Assembly (NCBI RefSeq): GCF_047345485.1
Contig: NZ_JBLFEN010000003.1
Location: 310,001 to 374,000, forward strand
Length of the DNA: 64,000 nt
Reading direction: 5' to 3'
Source of the DNA: Jejuia sp047345485
GTDB taxonomy: Bacteria; Bacteroidota; Bacteroidia; Flavobacteriales; Flavobacteriaceae
Below the pieces are notes generated by a model that was given only the letters and a program-made list of their open reading frames with translations, was not told where the DNA came from and made no database searches. Made by a program: the position numbers and the translations under genes. Shown here in pieces: positions 16,911 to 24,955 of this stretch (within the stretch, counting starts at the first letter, position 1; each line of letters starts with the position of its first letter).

Positions 16911-16984
16911 TTTAAAATGAATGCTCTTAATACTATAAATTCTATAGTTATAAATAAAGATGGTGTATATATGTACTAAAAAAC

Positions 16985-17025
16985 AAAAATCCGAAACGTG
17001 TATCATATACAGTTTCGGATTTTTT
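16985..17025. terminator. Second strong hairpin downstream of the KASIII gene
   Basis: AATCCGAAAC with TGTAT pairs with ATACA and GTTTCGGATT around a small loop, flanked by A and T runs. It can terminate on either strand. The next gene on the right is the broken minus-strand frame near 17490. Confidence 0.7.
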
Positions 17026-17327
17026 AATGCTATTAACCAACTAGTTTCAATTAACACAAATTTTGAAAAGATAATCTCTTATGACATAGTTAGATGATAA
17101 TAGCAAATAATTTTTTATAATTCTTATTCGATTCTTTAGAAAATAAAACTCGAAATTTTTAAGAATTCCGAGTTTAAAAGTACCTAAGTACTATAACCGT
17201 TTAACTAATTTTTTAAAAGCGACTAACTCAAATAATTATTAAATACAGTTTTTTATTTATAACGTTACTAATCGCTAATTAGTGTGAATCCTTTAATGTT
17301 TTAACATTTTTAACATTATTTTGAATA

Positions 17328-17460
17328 TTAATCGCAATAAAATTCTGAAGATTTATACTTTGGGATTCCATTTAATAGTTTATCTAAAACGTTTCCAGTA
17401 TACCGTTTAAAGCATGCGCCACTTAGCGATATACATTTAATATATTTATTTTTTTAAATT
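17328..17460 (-). pseudogene. Possible 3' remnant of a protein gene, no start codon
   Basis: The minus strand contains an open stretch of about 40 codons ending at 17328 whose conceptual product (with CISLSGACFKRYTGNVLDKL and a GIPKYKSSEFYCD end) looks protein-like in composition. An in-frame stop lies just upstream and no ATG precedes it. It lies directly downstream of the truncated frame at 17490-17681. It may be a leftover of the same or another disrupted gene. I do not recognise the family, and confidence is low. Confidence 0.3.
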
Positions 17461-17489
17461 TTTATAGTTTCATGATATAAAGTAATACC

Positions 17490-17681
17490 TCATGTTAAAG
17501 TTTCTCTTTTAGAGTTTTTAATAATTACGTTAACATACGGTAAGGGAGGTTTACTTTTAACGTCTAATATTTTACCAGAAATGTTATTTTTATTGGTATT
17601 GTAAGCATTTAATAAATTAGCATGAGCGGTTAATCCTATAAAAGAAAAAAGTAAAATGTTTAATGAAAGAAGTCTTTTCAT
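17490..17681 (-). pseudogene. Truncated carboxypeptidase-regulatory-like secreted protein
   Basis: The 63-codon frame has a clear signal peptide (MKRLLSLNILLFSFIGLTAHA) followed by the beginning of a carboxypeptidase-regulatory-like domain (ISGKILDVKSKPPLPYVNVII). It stops with TGA at the point where the family normally continues with a glycine-rich turn, and reading through the stop gives only a short further frame. It is probably the 5' remnant of a surface or TonB-dependent receptor-type protein. A genuine short secreted peptide is less likely. Confidence 0.6.
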
Positions 17682-17776
17682 TAGTATTTATTTGATTAAT
17701 TAATTAATTAATTGATTGATGACCGTTTATAGTTATCTAATAATATTTTTACTGGTTTATAAAATAATTTTAATAT

Positions 17777-18139
17777 ATGAAGAAGAAAACTTTAGTACTT
17801 GGAGCATCCTTAAAACCAAATAGATATTCTAATTATGCAGTGCAGCGATTAGTTGCTAATAGTATTGAAACAGTGGCTTTTGGTTTAAGAAAAGGTGAGG
17901 TTTCTGGGGTAACTATTGATACAGAATTATTAGATTATGAAACTATTCACACGGTTACTCTGTATTTAAACCCAAAACGGCAAGTAGAATATTACAACTA
18001 TATAGTGTCTTTAAACCCTAAGCGTGTTATTTTTAATCCAGGAACAGAAAATCCTGAGTTTTATGGATTGTTAAAAGAGCATAACATTGCTTTTGAAGAG
18101 GCTTGTACTCTAGTTTTACTTTCTACGAATCAGTATTAA
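17777..18139 (+). CDS. CoA-binding domain protein
   Basis: A 120-residue protein made of a single CoA-binding Rossmann-like domain: KTLVLGASLKPNRYSNYAVQRL (about residues 4-25) carries the nucleotide-binding loop, and NPKRVIFNPGTENPEF (about 81-96) is the second conserved block. Small proteins of this type bind CoA in vitro and resemble the N-terminal part of acyl-CoA synthetases, but their role is unsettled. The last 24 bp overlap the 3' end of the convergent symporter gene. Confidence 0.88.
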   Translation: MKKKTLVLGASLKPNRYSNYAVQRLVANSIETVAFGLRKGEVSGVTIDTELLDYETIHTVTLYLNPKRQVEYYNYIVSLNPKRVIFNPGTENPEFYGLLKEHNIAFEEACTLVLLSTNQY

Positions 18140-19570
18140 ACCTAAGAAGGTGATTAATCCATTTAGTGGTAATATTTCCCAATGAAATTTATAACTACCA
18201 ATAATGTTTTCAGGAAGCGATGTTATGGCAAAACTTATTACAATAGAAAGTAGAGCCACTATCCACGCATATTTATCTTTAATGTGATACTTAGTTAAAA
18301 TACCAAAAGCAAATAACCCCAATAAAGGGCCATAAGTAAATGTTGCAAATTTAAATAAGTTACTTACTACGTTACCCTCAAGATAATTAAAAATAATTAC
18401 TACTATTACAAGCACTAGAGATACTCCAATATGTACTTTTTTACGTAGTGGTTTTTGTTGGTCTTTAGGTCTCTTTTGAATGTTTAAAAAATCTACTGAA
18501 AACGAAGTTGTAAGAGATGTAAGAGCGCTATCAGCACTAGAATATGCTGCTGCTATTAACCCAATAATAAATGTAACAGCTAAAGCATTTCCTAACCCTT
18601 GATTCATTGCAATCTCAGGAAAAAGTAAATCGGTACGTGTTCTGCCATTAACTACAGGAATATCTAAACCAAATTTCTCTGCATAAATAAATAGTAAAGC
18701 ACCAAGTGATAAGAAAATGAAATTAACTACAACCAGCAAACTAGCCATGGCAAACATGTTTTTCTGAGACTCTTTATTAGAGCTACAGGTTAAGTTTTTT
18801 TGCATCATATCCTGATCTAAACCAGTCATGGCTATAGTTATAAATATCCCGCCAATAAAGTATTTCCAAAAATAAGTTGCGGCATTAGGGTCATCAAAAA
18901 AGAATATTTTACTTTTTTGAGAAAACACATCAGATGATAATGCCTCAGTAAATGACCAATTTAATTTTTCATTTATCAAAAATATAGCTACTATAACGGC
19001 TGTTAACATTGCTAATGTTTGAATAGTATCTGTCCAAATAATTGTTTTTATACCACCCCGATTTGTATATAACCAAATAAGTAAAATAGAAATAACAACA
19101 GTAGCCCAAAAGGGGAAACCAATACGCTCAAAAACAATATATTGCATTGCGAGTGCTACTAAAAACAATCTAAATGAAGCCCCTGTAACTCTGGAAAGTA
19201 AAAAGAAAAAAGCACCAGTTTTATAGCTTACTATACCAAAACGCTGTTCTAAATATTCGTAAATAGAGGTTACATTGAGTTTGTAGTAAAGTGGTAATAG
19301 TATGGTTATAATAACTAAATATCCTACAAAAAAACCCAAAACACCTTGCATGTAAGCAAATTGTTGGCCACCAATCATTCCAGGTACAGAAATAAAAGTA
19401 ACTCCAGAAAGTGAAGCCCCAATCATTCCAAAGGCTACTAAATACCATGGCGCAGATTTGTTGGCTTTAAAAAAAGCATCGTTAGAATCTTCCTTTCCAG
19501 TGAAATACGAAATTACTATTAACACAAAAAAGTAGGCAGCAACTAAAAATAGAATTTGTGTAGCACTCAT
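18116..19570 (-). CDS. Sodium:solute symporter (SSS family)
   Basis: The 484-residue protein has about 13 membrane spans and the SSS-family pattern, including GMIGASLSGVTFISVPGMIGG near residues 47-70 and LIAAAYSSADSALTSLTTSF near 342-362. It should carry a solute into the cell with sodium; the substrate cannot be told from sequence (candidates are sugars, sialic acid, amino acids or organic acids). The start is placed at the ATG at 19570, ten codons inside the longest frame, because MSATQILFLVAAYF begins the first membrane span. It overlaps the convergent CoA-binding gene by 24 bp. Confidence 0.9.
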   Translation of the reverse strand: MSATQILFLVAAYFFVLIVISYFTGKEDSNDAFFKANKSAPWYLVAFGMIGASLSGVTFISVPGMIGGQQFAYMQGVLGFFVGYLVIITILLPLYYKLNVTSIYEYLEQRFGIVSYKTGAFFFLLSRVTGASFRLFLVALAMQYIVFERIGFPFWATVVISILLIWLYTNRGGIKTIIWTDTIQTLAMLTAVIVAIFLINEKLNWSFTEALSSDVFSQKSKIFFFDDPNAATYFWKYFIGGIFITIAMTGLDQDMMQKNLTCSSNKESQKNMFAMASLLVVVNFIFLSLGALLFIYAEKFGLDIPVVNGRTRTDLLFPEIAMNQGLGNALAVTFIIGLIAAAYSSADSALTSLTTSFSVDFLNIQKRPKDQQKPLRKKVHIGVSLVLVIVVIIFNYLEGNVVSNLFKFATFTYGPLLGLFAFGILTKYHIKDKYAWIVALLSIVISFAITSLPENIIGSYKFHWEILPLNGLITFLGLILIRRK

Positions 19571-19694
19571 AAAAGTAATTTTCAAATATTCAAAATACAA
19601 CTATTCAAATTCAAAATCCAAATGGAAGTGTACCTATTTTAATTGCATTGTTTAAAATTAGTGAAATTAAGGTGTAAATAGTATTTTCGCAGTT

Positions 19695-20312
19695 ATGGAA
19701 TTCTCTTCTAAATTGTTAGAAAATGCAGTAAGCGAGATGTCTCAACTGCCAGGTATTGGTAAGCGAACGGCATTACGTTTAGTATTACATATGCTGAGAC
19801 AGCCTAAAGCCCAAACCACGGCATTATCAGAGGCTTTGGTTGCTATGAGAACTACTATTAAGTTTTGTAAATCTTGTAACAATATTAGCGATGTAGAGTT
19901 GTGCGATATTTGTGCTAACCCTAACAGAGATAATCGTATAATTTGTGTTGTAGAAGATATTAGAGATGTAATGGCGATTGAAAACACAAGTTCGTTTAAA
20001 GGCTTATACCATGTTTTAGGAGGTAAAATTTCCCCAATTGATGGTATTGGCCCGCACGATTTAAATATCAATCCTTTAGTACAAAAAGTAAAATCTGGTG
20101 AGGTAAAAGAAATTATTTTCGCGCTAAGTTCTACTATGGAAGGCGATACCACGAATTTTTATATCTTTAAACAGATTCAGGAATACACAATTAAAACGTC
20201 AACAATTGCAAGAGGTATATCAGTTGGTGATGAATTAGAATATACAGATGAAGTCACCTTAGGACGTAGTATTCTCAACCGTGTACCTTTTGAATCGTCT
20301 CTCAAACTTTAA
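19695..20312 (+). CDS. recR: Recombination protein RecR
   Basis: A 205-residue RecR. The helix-hairpin-helix LPGIGKRTALRL lies at about residues 18-29, a C4 zinc finger at cysteines 58, 61, 70 and 73, and a Toprim domain follows (VVEDIRDVMAIE, then ALSSTMEGDTT). RecR works with RecO and RecF to load RecA on gapped DNA. Length is standard. A TATTTTCG -7-like element ends 5 bp before the ATG. A glycosyltransferase gene follows after 8 bp on the same strand and may share the transcript. Confidence 0.96.
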   Translation: MEFSSKLLENAVSEMSQLPGIGKRTALRLVLHMLRQPKAQTTALSEALVAMRTTIKFCKSCNNISDVELCDICANPNRDNRIICVVEDIRDVMAIENTSSFKGLYHVLGGKISPIDGIGPHDLNINPLVQKVKSGEVKEIIFALSSTMEGDTTNFYIFKQIQEYTIKTSTIARGISVGDELEYTDEVTLGRSILNRVPFESSLKL

Positions 20313-20320
20313 TTATCTAT

Positions 20321-21418
20321 TTGAAACTTTCTGTAATTATACTTAACTATAATGTGCGCTTTTTTTTAGAGTTATGTCTAAAAAGTGTAGAAGCTGCTAT
20401 TGTAGATATTGATGCAGAAATTATTGTGATAGACAATAACTCTGAAGATGACAGTTGTGAGATGGTGAAACAATTGTTCCCTAAAGTTACGCTTATTGAG
20501 AATAAAGAGAATTTTGGATTTTCTAAAGGTAATAATATTGGTGTTGCTCAAGCAAAAGGCGAATATTTGTGTATTTTAAACCCAGATACTGTAGTTACTG
20601 AAGATACATTTACGAGATTTTTAGAGTTTTGTTATGGTAAGGGTAATTTAGGTGCGGTAGGGTGTAAACTTATAAATGGCGTTGGAGAATTTTTGCCAGA
20701 AAGTAAACGAAACATTCCTTATGTTAAAGCTGCTTTAAAAAAAATATTTGGTAATTCTTCTGAGTATTACGCAAATCATTTGACTAAAGATGCCACAGGT
20801 AAAATTGATATTTTAGTTGGTGCTTTTATGTTCTTAAAACGTGATGTTTATAACAATGTAGATGGGTTTGATGAAGATTATTTTATGTATGGTGAGGATA
20901 TCGATTTGTCTTACAAAATATTGAAAGCAGGATTTCAAAATTATTATTTAGGAGACACTACTGTAATACATTTTAAAGGCGAAAGTACACTTAAAGATAA
21001 AAACTATGCACGAAGATTTTACGGTGCAATGCAAATTTTTTACAAAAAACACTTTAAGAAAAATATTGTATTCGATATGCTGGTTTGGTTTGGCATAAGG
21101 CTGGCTTATCTTTTTAGAACTGCAAAAAACAAGCAAAATAAATCAGTGTCACAATACGTATTTATATCAAATAAAAATAACAAAAGCTTAGAGGCTATAT
21201 TACCCAAAAGGTTGCTTTTAAATAATAAAATAATTGAGTTTGAACCACAAACTGAGATTGTTTTAGATGCTAACCACTTAAGCTACAAGGAGATTGTTAA
21301 GATTTTAGAAAACTATACAAACTCAAGTAGTTGGACGTATAAAATTTTACCAAATGGCTCTAATTTTATTTTAGGAAGTGATAACGCTTTGAGTAGAGGT
21401 GAGATTATCCAGTTTTAA
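20321..21418 (+). CDS. Family 2 glycosyltransferase
   Basis: The 365-residue enzyme starts with the GT-A fold of family 2: LSVIILNYN (about residues 2-10), IDNNSEDDS (about 36-44), LNPDTVV (the DxD-like metal site, about 86-92) and GFDEDYFMYGEDIDLSYK (about 186-203). It resembles rhamnosyl-type transferases that build surface polysaccharides. The start codon is TTG at 20321, fixed by the invariant first strand; no ATG fits. The C-terminal 100 residues are not recognised. No polysaccharide gene cluster surrounds it; it follows recR at 8 bp. Confidence 0.88.
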   Translation: MKLSVIILNYNVRFFLELCLKSVEAAIVDIDAEIIVIDNNSEDDSCEMVKQLFPKVTLIENKENFGFSKGNNIGVAQAKGEYLCILNPDTVVTEDTFTRFLEFCYGKGNLGAVGCKLINGVGEFLPESKRNIPYVKAALKKIFGNSSEYYANHLTKDATGKIDILVGAFMFLKRDVYNNVDGFDEDYFMYGEDIDLSYKILKAGFQNYYLGDTTVIHFKGESTLKDKNYARRFYGAMQIFYKKHFKKNIVFDMLVWFGIRLAYLFRTAKNKQNKSVSQYVFISNKNNKSLEAILPKRLLLNNKIIEFEPQTEIVLDANHLSYKEIVKILENYTNSSSWTYKILPNGSNFILGSDNALSRGEIIQF

Positions 21419-21463
21419 GAGGTTTTTGTTGTAGATAATTTAAAAAAATTAATGATTTTTAAG

Positions 21464-21471
21464 TAATTTTG
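21464..21471 (+). promoter_or_regulatory. -7 element (TAATTTTG) upstream of the E2 gene
   Basis: TAATTTTG fits TAnnTTTG and lies 36 bp before the ATG of the 2-oxoacid dehydrogenase E2 gene. No TTG was found at the usual distance, so the call rests on the -7 element alone. Confidence 0.5.
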
Positions 21472-21507
21472 CAATCTAAATAAAAATAAAGACTTTAATT
21501 TAAAGAA

Positions 21508-22833
21508 ATGGCAAAGTTTGAATTGACATTACCAAAAATGGGGGAAAGTGTTGCAGAGGCAACGATAACATCTTGGTTAAAAGATGTTGGTGATACCGTG
21601 GAGTTAGATGAAGTTGTTTTGGAAATTGCTACAGATAAAGTAGATAGCGAAGTACCAAGCGAAGTTGAAGGTGTTTTGGTTGAAAAACGTTTTGAGGTAG
21701 ACGCTATAGTGCAGGTTGGACAGGTTTTAGCTATTATAGAAACTAATGGAGATGAAGCGCCTATTATTGCAAACGTTGAAACGCCATCCAATAATACTCC
21801 AGAAGAAGTGATGACAGAATTAACAGGACGTGTTGAAAAAGCAAAAGCTGAGATAAATATAAATGCACCTACTATTTCTAGTACAGAACGTTTTTATTCG
21901 CCATTGGTTAAAAATATAGCTAAGCAAGAAGGTGTCTCTCAAGAAGAACTAGATGCTATACCTGGCACTGGGAAAGAAGGAAGAGTCACTAAAAATGATA
22001 TTTTAGGTTACATTGAAAATAGAGGTAATAGCACAACGCAAAAGGAGGAGGCTAAACAGGAGGTTATTAAAAAACCTATTACTGTTGCACCAAAAGTAGA
22101 GGTAAAACCAGTTGTGGTAAGCGGTGAGGACGAGATTATTGAAATGACACGTATGGGGAAATTAATTTCTCAGCATATGACAGAATCATTACAAACATCA
22201 GCACATGTGCAGAGTTTTATTGAAGCAGATGTGACTAAAATTTGGAATTGGAGAACTAAAGTAAAAGATGCTTTTGAAGTGCGTGAGGGTGAAAAACTTA
22301 CTTTTACGCCAATATTTATGGAAGCTGTGGCTAAAGCTTTACGCGATTATCCTATGTTGAATATCTCATTTGATGGTGATAAAATCATTAAAAAGAAATC
22401 TATTAATTTAGGAATGGCCACAGCACTAGCCGATGGCAATCTTATTGTTCCTGTGATAAAAAACGCAGATCAATTGAATTTGGTAGGCATTACCAAACAA
22501 GTAAATGATTTAGCTAATAGAGCGAGAAATAATGCATTAAAACCAGAAGATATACAAAATGGAACGTACACCGTTACCAATGTTGGCTCTTTTGGAAGTA
22601 TTATGGGTACACCAATTATTAACCAGCCACAAGTGGGTATTTTAGCGCTTGGTGCTATTAGAAAAGTACCAGCTGTTATTGAAACCGACGAAGGAGATTT
22701 TATTGGTATTCGTTATCGTATGTTTTTATCACACTCTTACGACCATCGTGTTGTAAATGGGGCGCTTGGAGGCATGTTTGTTAAAGCTGTAAAGGATTAC
22801 TTAGAGGCCTGGGATAGCGATAGAGAAATATAA
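21508..22833 (+). CDS. Dihydrolipoamide acyltransferase (E2) of a 2-oxoacid dehydrogenase complex
   Basis: The 441-residue E2 has one lipoyl domain (about residues 1-78, lipoylated Lys 44 in EIATDKVDSE), a peripheral subunit-binding domain (about 130-166, SPLVKNIAKQEGVSQEEL) and the acyltransferase core (about 210-441). The active-site block reads SYDHRVVNG; the family usually has DG here, so Asn replaces Asp at the last-but-one place. E1 and E3 genes are not next to it. The single lipoyl domain fits branched-chain or 2-oxoglutarate complexes, but the substrate is not certain. Confidence 0.88.
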   Translation: MAKFELTLPKMGESVAEATITSWLKDVGDTVELDEVVLEIATDKVDSEVPSEVEGVLVEKRFEVDAIVQVGQVLAIIETNGDEAPIIANVETPSNNTPEEVMTELTGRVEKAKAEININAPTISSTERFYSPLVKNIAKQEGVSQEELDAIPGTGKEGRVTKNDILGYIENRGNSTTQKEEAKQEVIKKPITVAPKVEVKPVVVSGEDEIIEMTRMGKLISQHMTESLQTSAHVQSFIEADVTKIWNWRTKVKDAFEVREGEKLTFTPIFMEAVAKALRDYPMLNISFDGDKIIKKKSINLGMATALADGNLIVPVIKNADQLNLVGITKQVNDLANRARNNALKPEDIQNGTYTVTNVGSFGSIMGTPIINQPQVGILALGAIRKVPAVIETDEGDFIGIRYRMFLSHSYDHRVVNGALGGMFVKAVKDYLEAWDSDREI

Positions 22834-22847
22834 AAAATAAATAGATG

Positions 22848-22876
22848 AAGCCCGACCAGAAACGGTTGGGTTTTTA
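22848..22876 (+). terminator. Terminator of the E2 gene
   Basis: CCCGACC pairs with GGTTGGG (two G-U pairs) around a short loop, followed by TTTTT. It begins 14 bp after the E2 stop. Confidence 0.7.
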
Positions 22877-22911
22877 TTCTGTATTTATACAGAAAAAATC
22901 AATCAAAAAAA

Positions 22912-23685
22912 ATGCAATTAAACTTAACAAAACCTATCTGTTTTTTCGATTTAGAAACCACAGGTATTAATATCACGCATGACAGGATAGTTGAAATTTC
23001 TATTCTTAAAGTTTTTCCTAATGGTACTGAAGAGCGTAAAACATGGTTAGTAAATCCTGAGATGAAAATTCCAAAAGAGGTTACTGAAATTCATGGTATA
23101 GATGATGCTAAAGTTGCTAACGAACCTACGTTTAAGGTTCTTGCAAAGGATATTTATAATATGATTAAAGATTCTGATTTAGGAGGGTTTAACTCTAATA
23201 GATTTGATATACCGCTTTTGGCAGAGGAGATGTTACGTGCTGATGTTGATTTTGATATGAAGCATACCCAATCTGTTGATGTACAAACTATTTTTCATAA
23301 AATGGAACAGCGTACTTTAAGCGCTGCTTACAAATTTTATTGCGATAAGAATTTGGATGATGCGCATAGTGCAGAAGCAGATACAAATGCAACTTATGAG
23401 GTATTGAAAGCGCAGTTAGATAAATATGATGAATTGGAAAACGATACTAAGTTTTTAGCTGAGTTTAGTTCTAGAAAAAAGTTTGCCGATTTTGCTGGTT
23501 TTATTACTTATAATAAAAAGGGTGAGGAGTGTTTTTCTTTTGGAAAACATAAAGGAAAGTTAGTCACCGAGGTATTGGATAAGGAACCAGGCTATTTTGG
23601 ATGGTTGTTAAATGCTGATTTTCCGCGGTATACTAAAAAGGTGCTAACGGCTATTAAGTTGCGTAGTTTTAATAATAAGTTTTAG
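22912..23685 (+). CDS. DnaQ-like 3'-5' exonuclease with C-terminal DUF3820-like domain
   Basis: A 257-residue DEDDh exonuclease: FFDLETTG (Asp 13, Glu 15), EIHGIDDAKV, FNSNRFDIPLL and HSAEADTNATYEVL give the Exo I-III motifs. The C-terminal part (about 200-257, SFGKHKGKLVTEVLDKEPGYFGWLL) is a DUF3820-like module similar in kind to the small protein encoded at 46310. It probably trims DNA or RNA ends; a role as replicative proofreading subunit is only one option. It stands alone, between the E2 terminator and a structured repeat copy. Confidence 0.9.
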   Translation: MQLNLTKPICFFDLETTGINITHDRIVEISILKVFPNGTEERKTWLVNPEMKIPKEVTEIHGIDDAKVANEPTFKVLAKDIYNMIKDSDLGGFNSNRFDIPLLAEEMLRADVDFDMKHTQSVDVQTIFHKMEQRTLSAAYKFYCDKNLDDAHSAEADTNATYEVLKAQLDKYDELENDTKFLAEFSSRKKFADFAGFITYNKKGEECFSFGKHKGKLVTEVLDKEPGYFGWLLNADFPRYTKKVLTAIKLRSFNNKF

Positions 23686-23804
23686 TAGGTGTGTTTATTG
23701 TGTAATTGTTTAATCGTGTAATTTGTTTAAACGGTTTGATGTAGCTAACAAACATAAGTGGGTATAAACGCTAAGATGTAGCAGTGTATTTGGCAAGTAC
23801 ACCC

Positions 23805-23933
23805 GCGTTAGGGATTGCAGAGGAAAGCCCACAGCCCGACAAAGGAGGTGCGAGGACTTGTAACGAAAAGCCCGACCTTTTGTGATCCTGCAAGGTTTTT
23901 TAGCCTTGTAGGTATGAGCAAAAGGTAACGCCC
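23805..23933 (+). ncRNA. Structured intergenic repeat, type A copy 1
   Basis: Closing ends GCGTTA (23805) and TAACGC (23926) can pair. Inside are AGCCCACAGCC, GTGCGAGGACTTGTAAC and AAAAGCCCGACC, all shared with the copy at 55221. A distal hairpin CCTTTTG/CAAAAGG encloses CCTGCAAGG/CCTTGTAGG. Outside, AAACGCTAAGATG (23766) and CGTCTTAACGTTTTT (23959) form a further imperfect stem. Intergenic placement and pairing suggest a structured RNA; the Flavo-1 family is a candidate to test. Confidence 0.6.
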
Positions 23934-23997
23934 TAATTAAATTAAATTAACCGCTTTGCGTCTTAACGTTTTTGTGAGAGTAAAATAATATTGAAAG

Positions 23998-24609
23998 ATG
24001 AAATTAATTTGCATAGGTAGAAATTATACAGCCCATATTGCAGAACTTGAAAATGAGAAACCTAAAGATCCTGTAATTTTTTTAAAACCAGATACAGCAA
24101 TTTTACTAAAAAAACAGCCGTTTTTTATTCCAGATTTTTCTGAAGAAGTGCATCATGAAGTTGAGGTTTTGGTTAAAATTAATAGAGTGGGGAAGCATAT
24201 TGATAAAAAGTTTGCTCATAAATATTATAACGAAATAGGCTTAGGTATAGACTTTACTGCTCGTGATTTACAACATAAATTAAAGGCAAAAGGATTACCA
24301 TGGGAAAAAGCGAAAGCCTTTGATGGTGCTGCGGTAATTGGTAATTGGCTACCTAAAAGTGAGTTTGAAGATGTTAACGAAATTGAGTTTTCTTTAAAAA
24401 AGAATGATATTGTTGTACAAAAAGGGAATACTAGCCATATGCTTTGGAAAATTGATGAATTGATAGAATATGTCTCAAAATATTTTACTTTAAAGATTGG
24501 AGATATTATATTTACAGGCACGCCTGCCGGAGTTGGTAAGGTTGTTGCCAATGATACGTTAAAAGGTTATATAGGAGACCACCAACCATTTTCTATAACA
24601 GTGAAATAA
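23998..24609 (+). CDS. Fumarylacetoacetate hydrolase family protein
   Basis: A 203-residue FAH-family enzyme with LICIGRNYTAHIAE (about residues 3-16), the metal-binding HHEVEVLV (about 50-57), GIDFTARDLQ and IFTGTPAGVG near the C-terminus. Members hydrolyse or isomerise acyl-pyruvates and related diketo acids, for example acylpyruvase or oxaloacetate decarboxylase activity. It opens a tight three-gene run with an Hpt protein (1 bp gap) and a CinA-like protein (3 bp gap). Substrate not determinable here. Confidence 0.88.
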   Translation: MKLICIGRNYTAHIAELENEKPKDPVIFLKPDTAILLKKQPFFIPDFSEEVHHEVEVLVKINRVGKHIDKKFAHKYYNEIGLGIDFTARDLQHKLKAKGLPWEKAKAFDGAAVIGNWLPKSEFEDVNEIEFSLKKNDIVVQKGNTSHMLWKIDELIEYVSKYFTLKIGDIIFTGTPAGVGKVVANDTLKGYIGDHQPFSITVK

Positions 24610-24610
24610 C

Positions 24611-24952
24611 ATGGAACAACATTATAAATTATTTAGAGTAAGAGAGTTAGCAGATAATGATGAGGATTTTGTGATGGCTTTAGCTGCTACTTTTTTAGAG
24701 GAAGTACCTGAGGATGCAGAACGCTTAAAAAAAGCAGTTGCAGAGAAGGATTACCACACCGCTTACCAAGCGGCACATAAAATGAAACCAACCATTGATT
24801 TGTTTGAGTTGGGTGTTTTACAAGATTTAATTGAAGTGCAAGATTGGGGTAAATTTACCAAAACCGATGTAGATGTTACTGATAAATTGGAGATTGTGAT
24901 TACTGCGGTAGAACAAACTGTTTTAGAGATTAAGCAAGATTTTGGATTGTAG
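24611..24952 (+). CDS. Hpt-like phosphotransfer domain protein
   Basis: A 113-residue helical protein with the Hpt signature AAHKMKPTIDLFELG, placing the putative phosphorylatable His at residue 56. Hpt proteins relay phosphate between receivers and kinases. No response regulator or hybrid kinase is adjacent, so the partner is unknown. It sits in an apparent operon between the FAH-family gene and a cinA-like gene, an arrangement without an obvious functional link. Confidence 0.85.
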   Translation: MEQHYKLFRVRELADNDEDFVMALAATFLEEVPEDAERLKKAVAEKDYHTAYQAAHKMKPTIDLFELGVLQDLIEVQDWGKFTKTDVDVTDKLEIVITAVEQTVLEIKQDFGL

Positions 24953-24955
24953 GAA

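Noticed and set aside
17696..17722. ATTA tract as an origin or phase-variation switch
   Set aside because: The tract is short and imperfect, lies before a broken gene, and no DnaA boxes or coding repeats accompany it.
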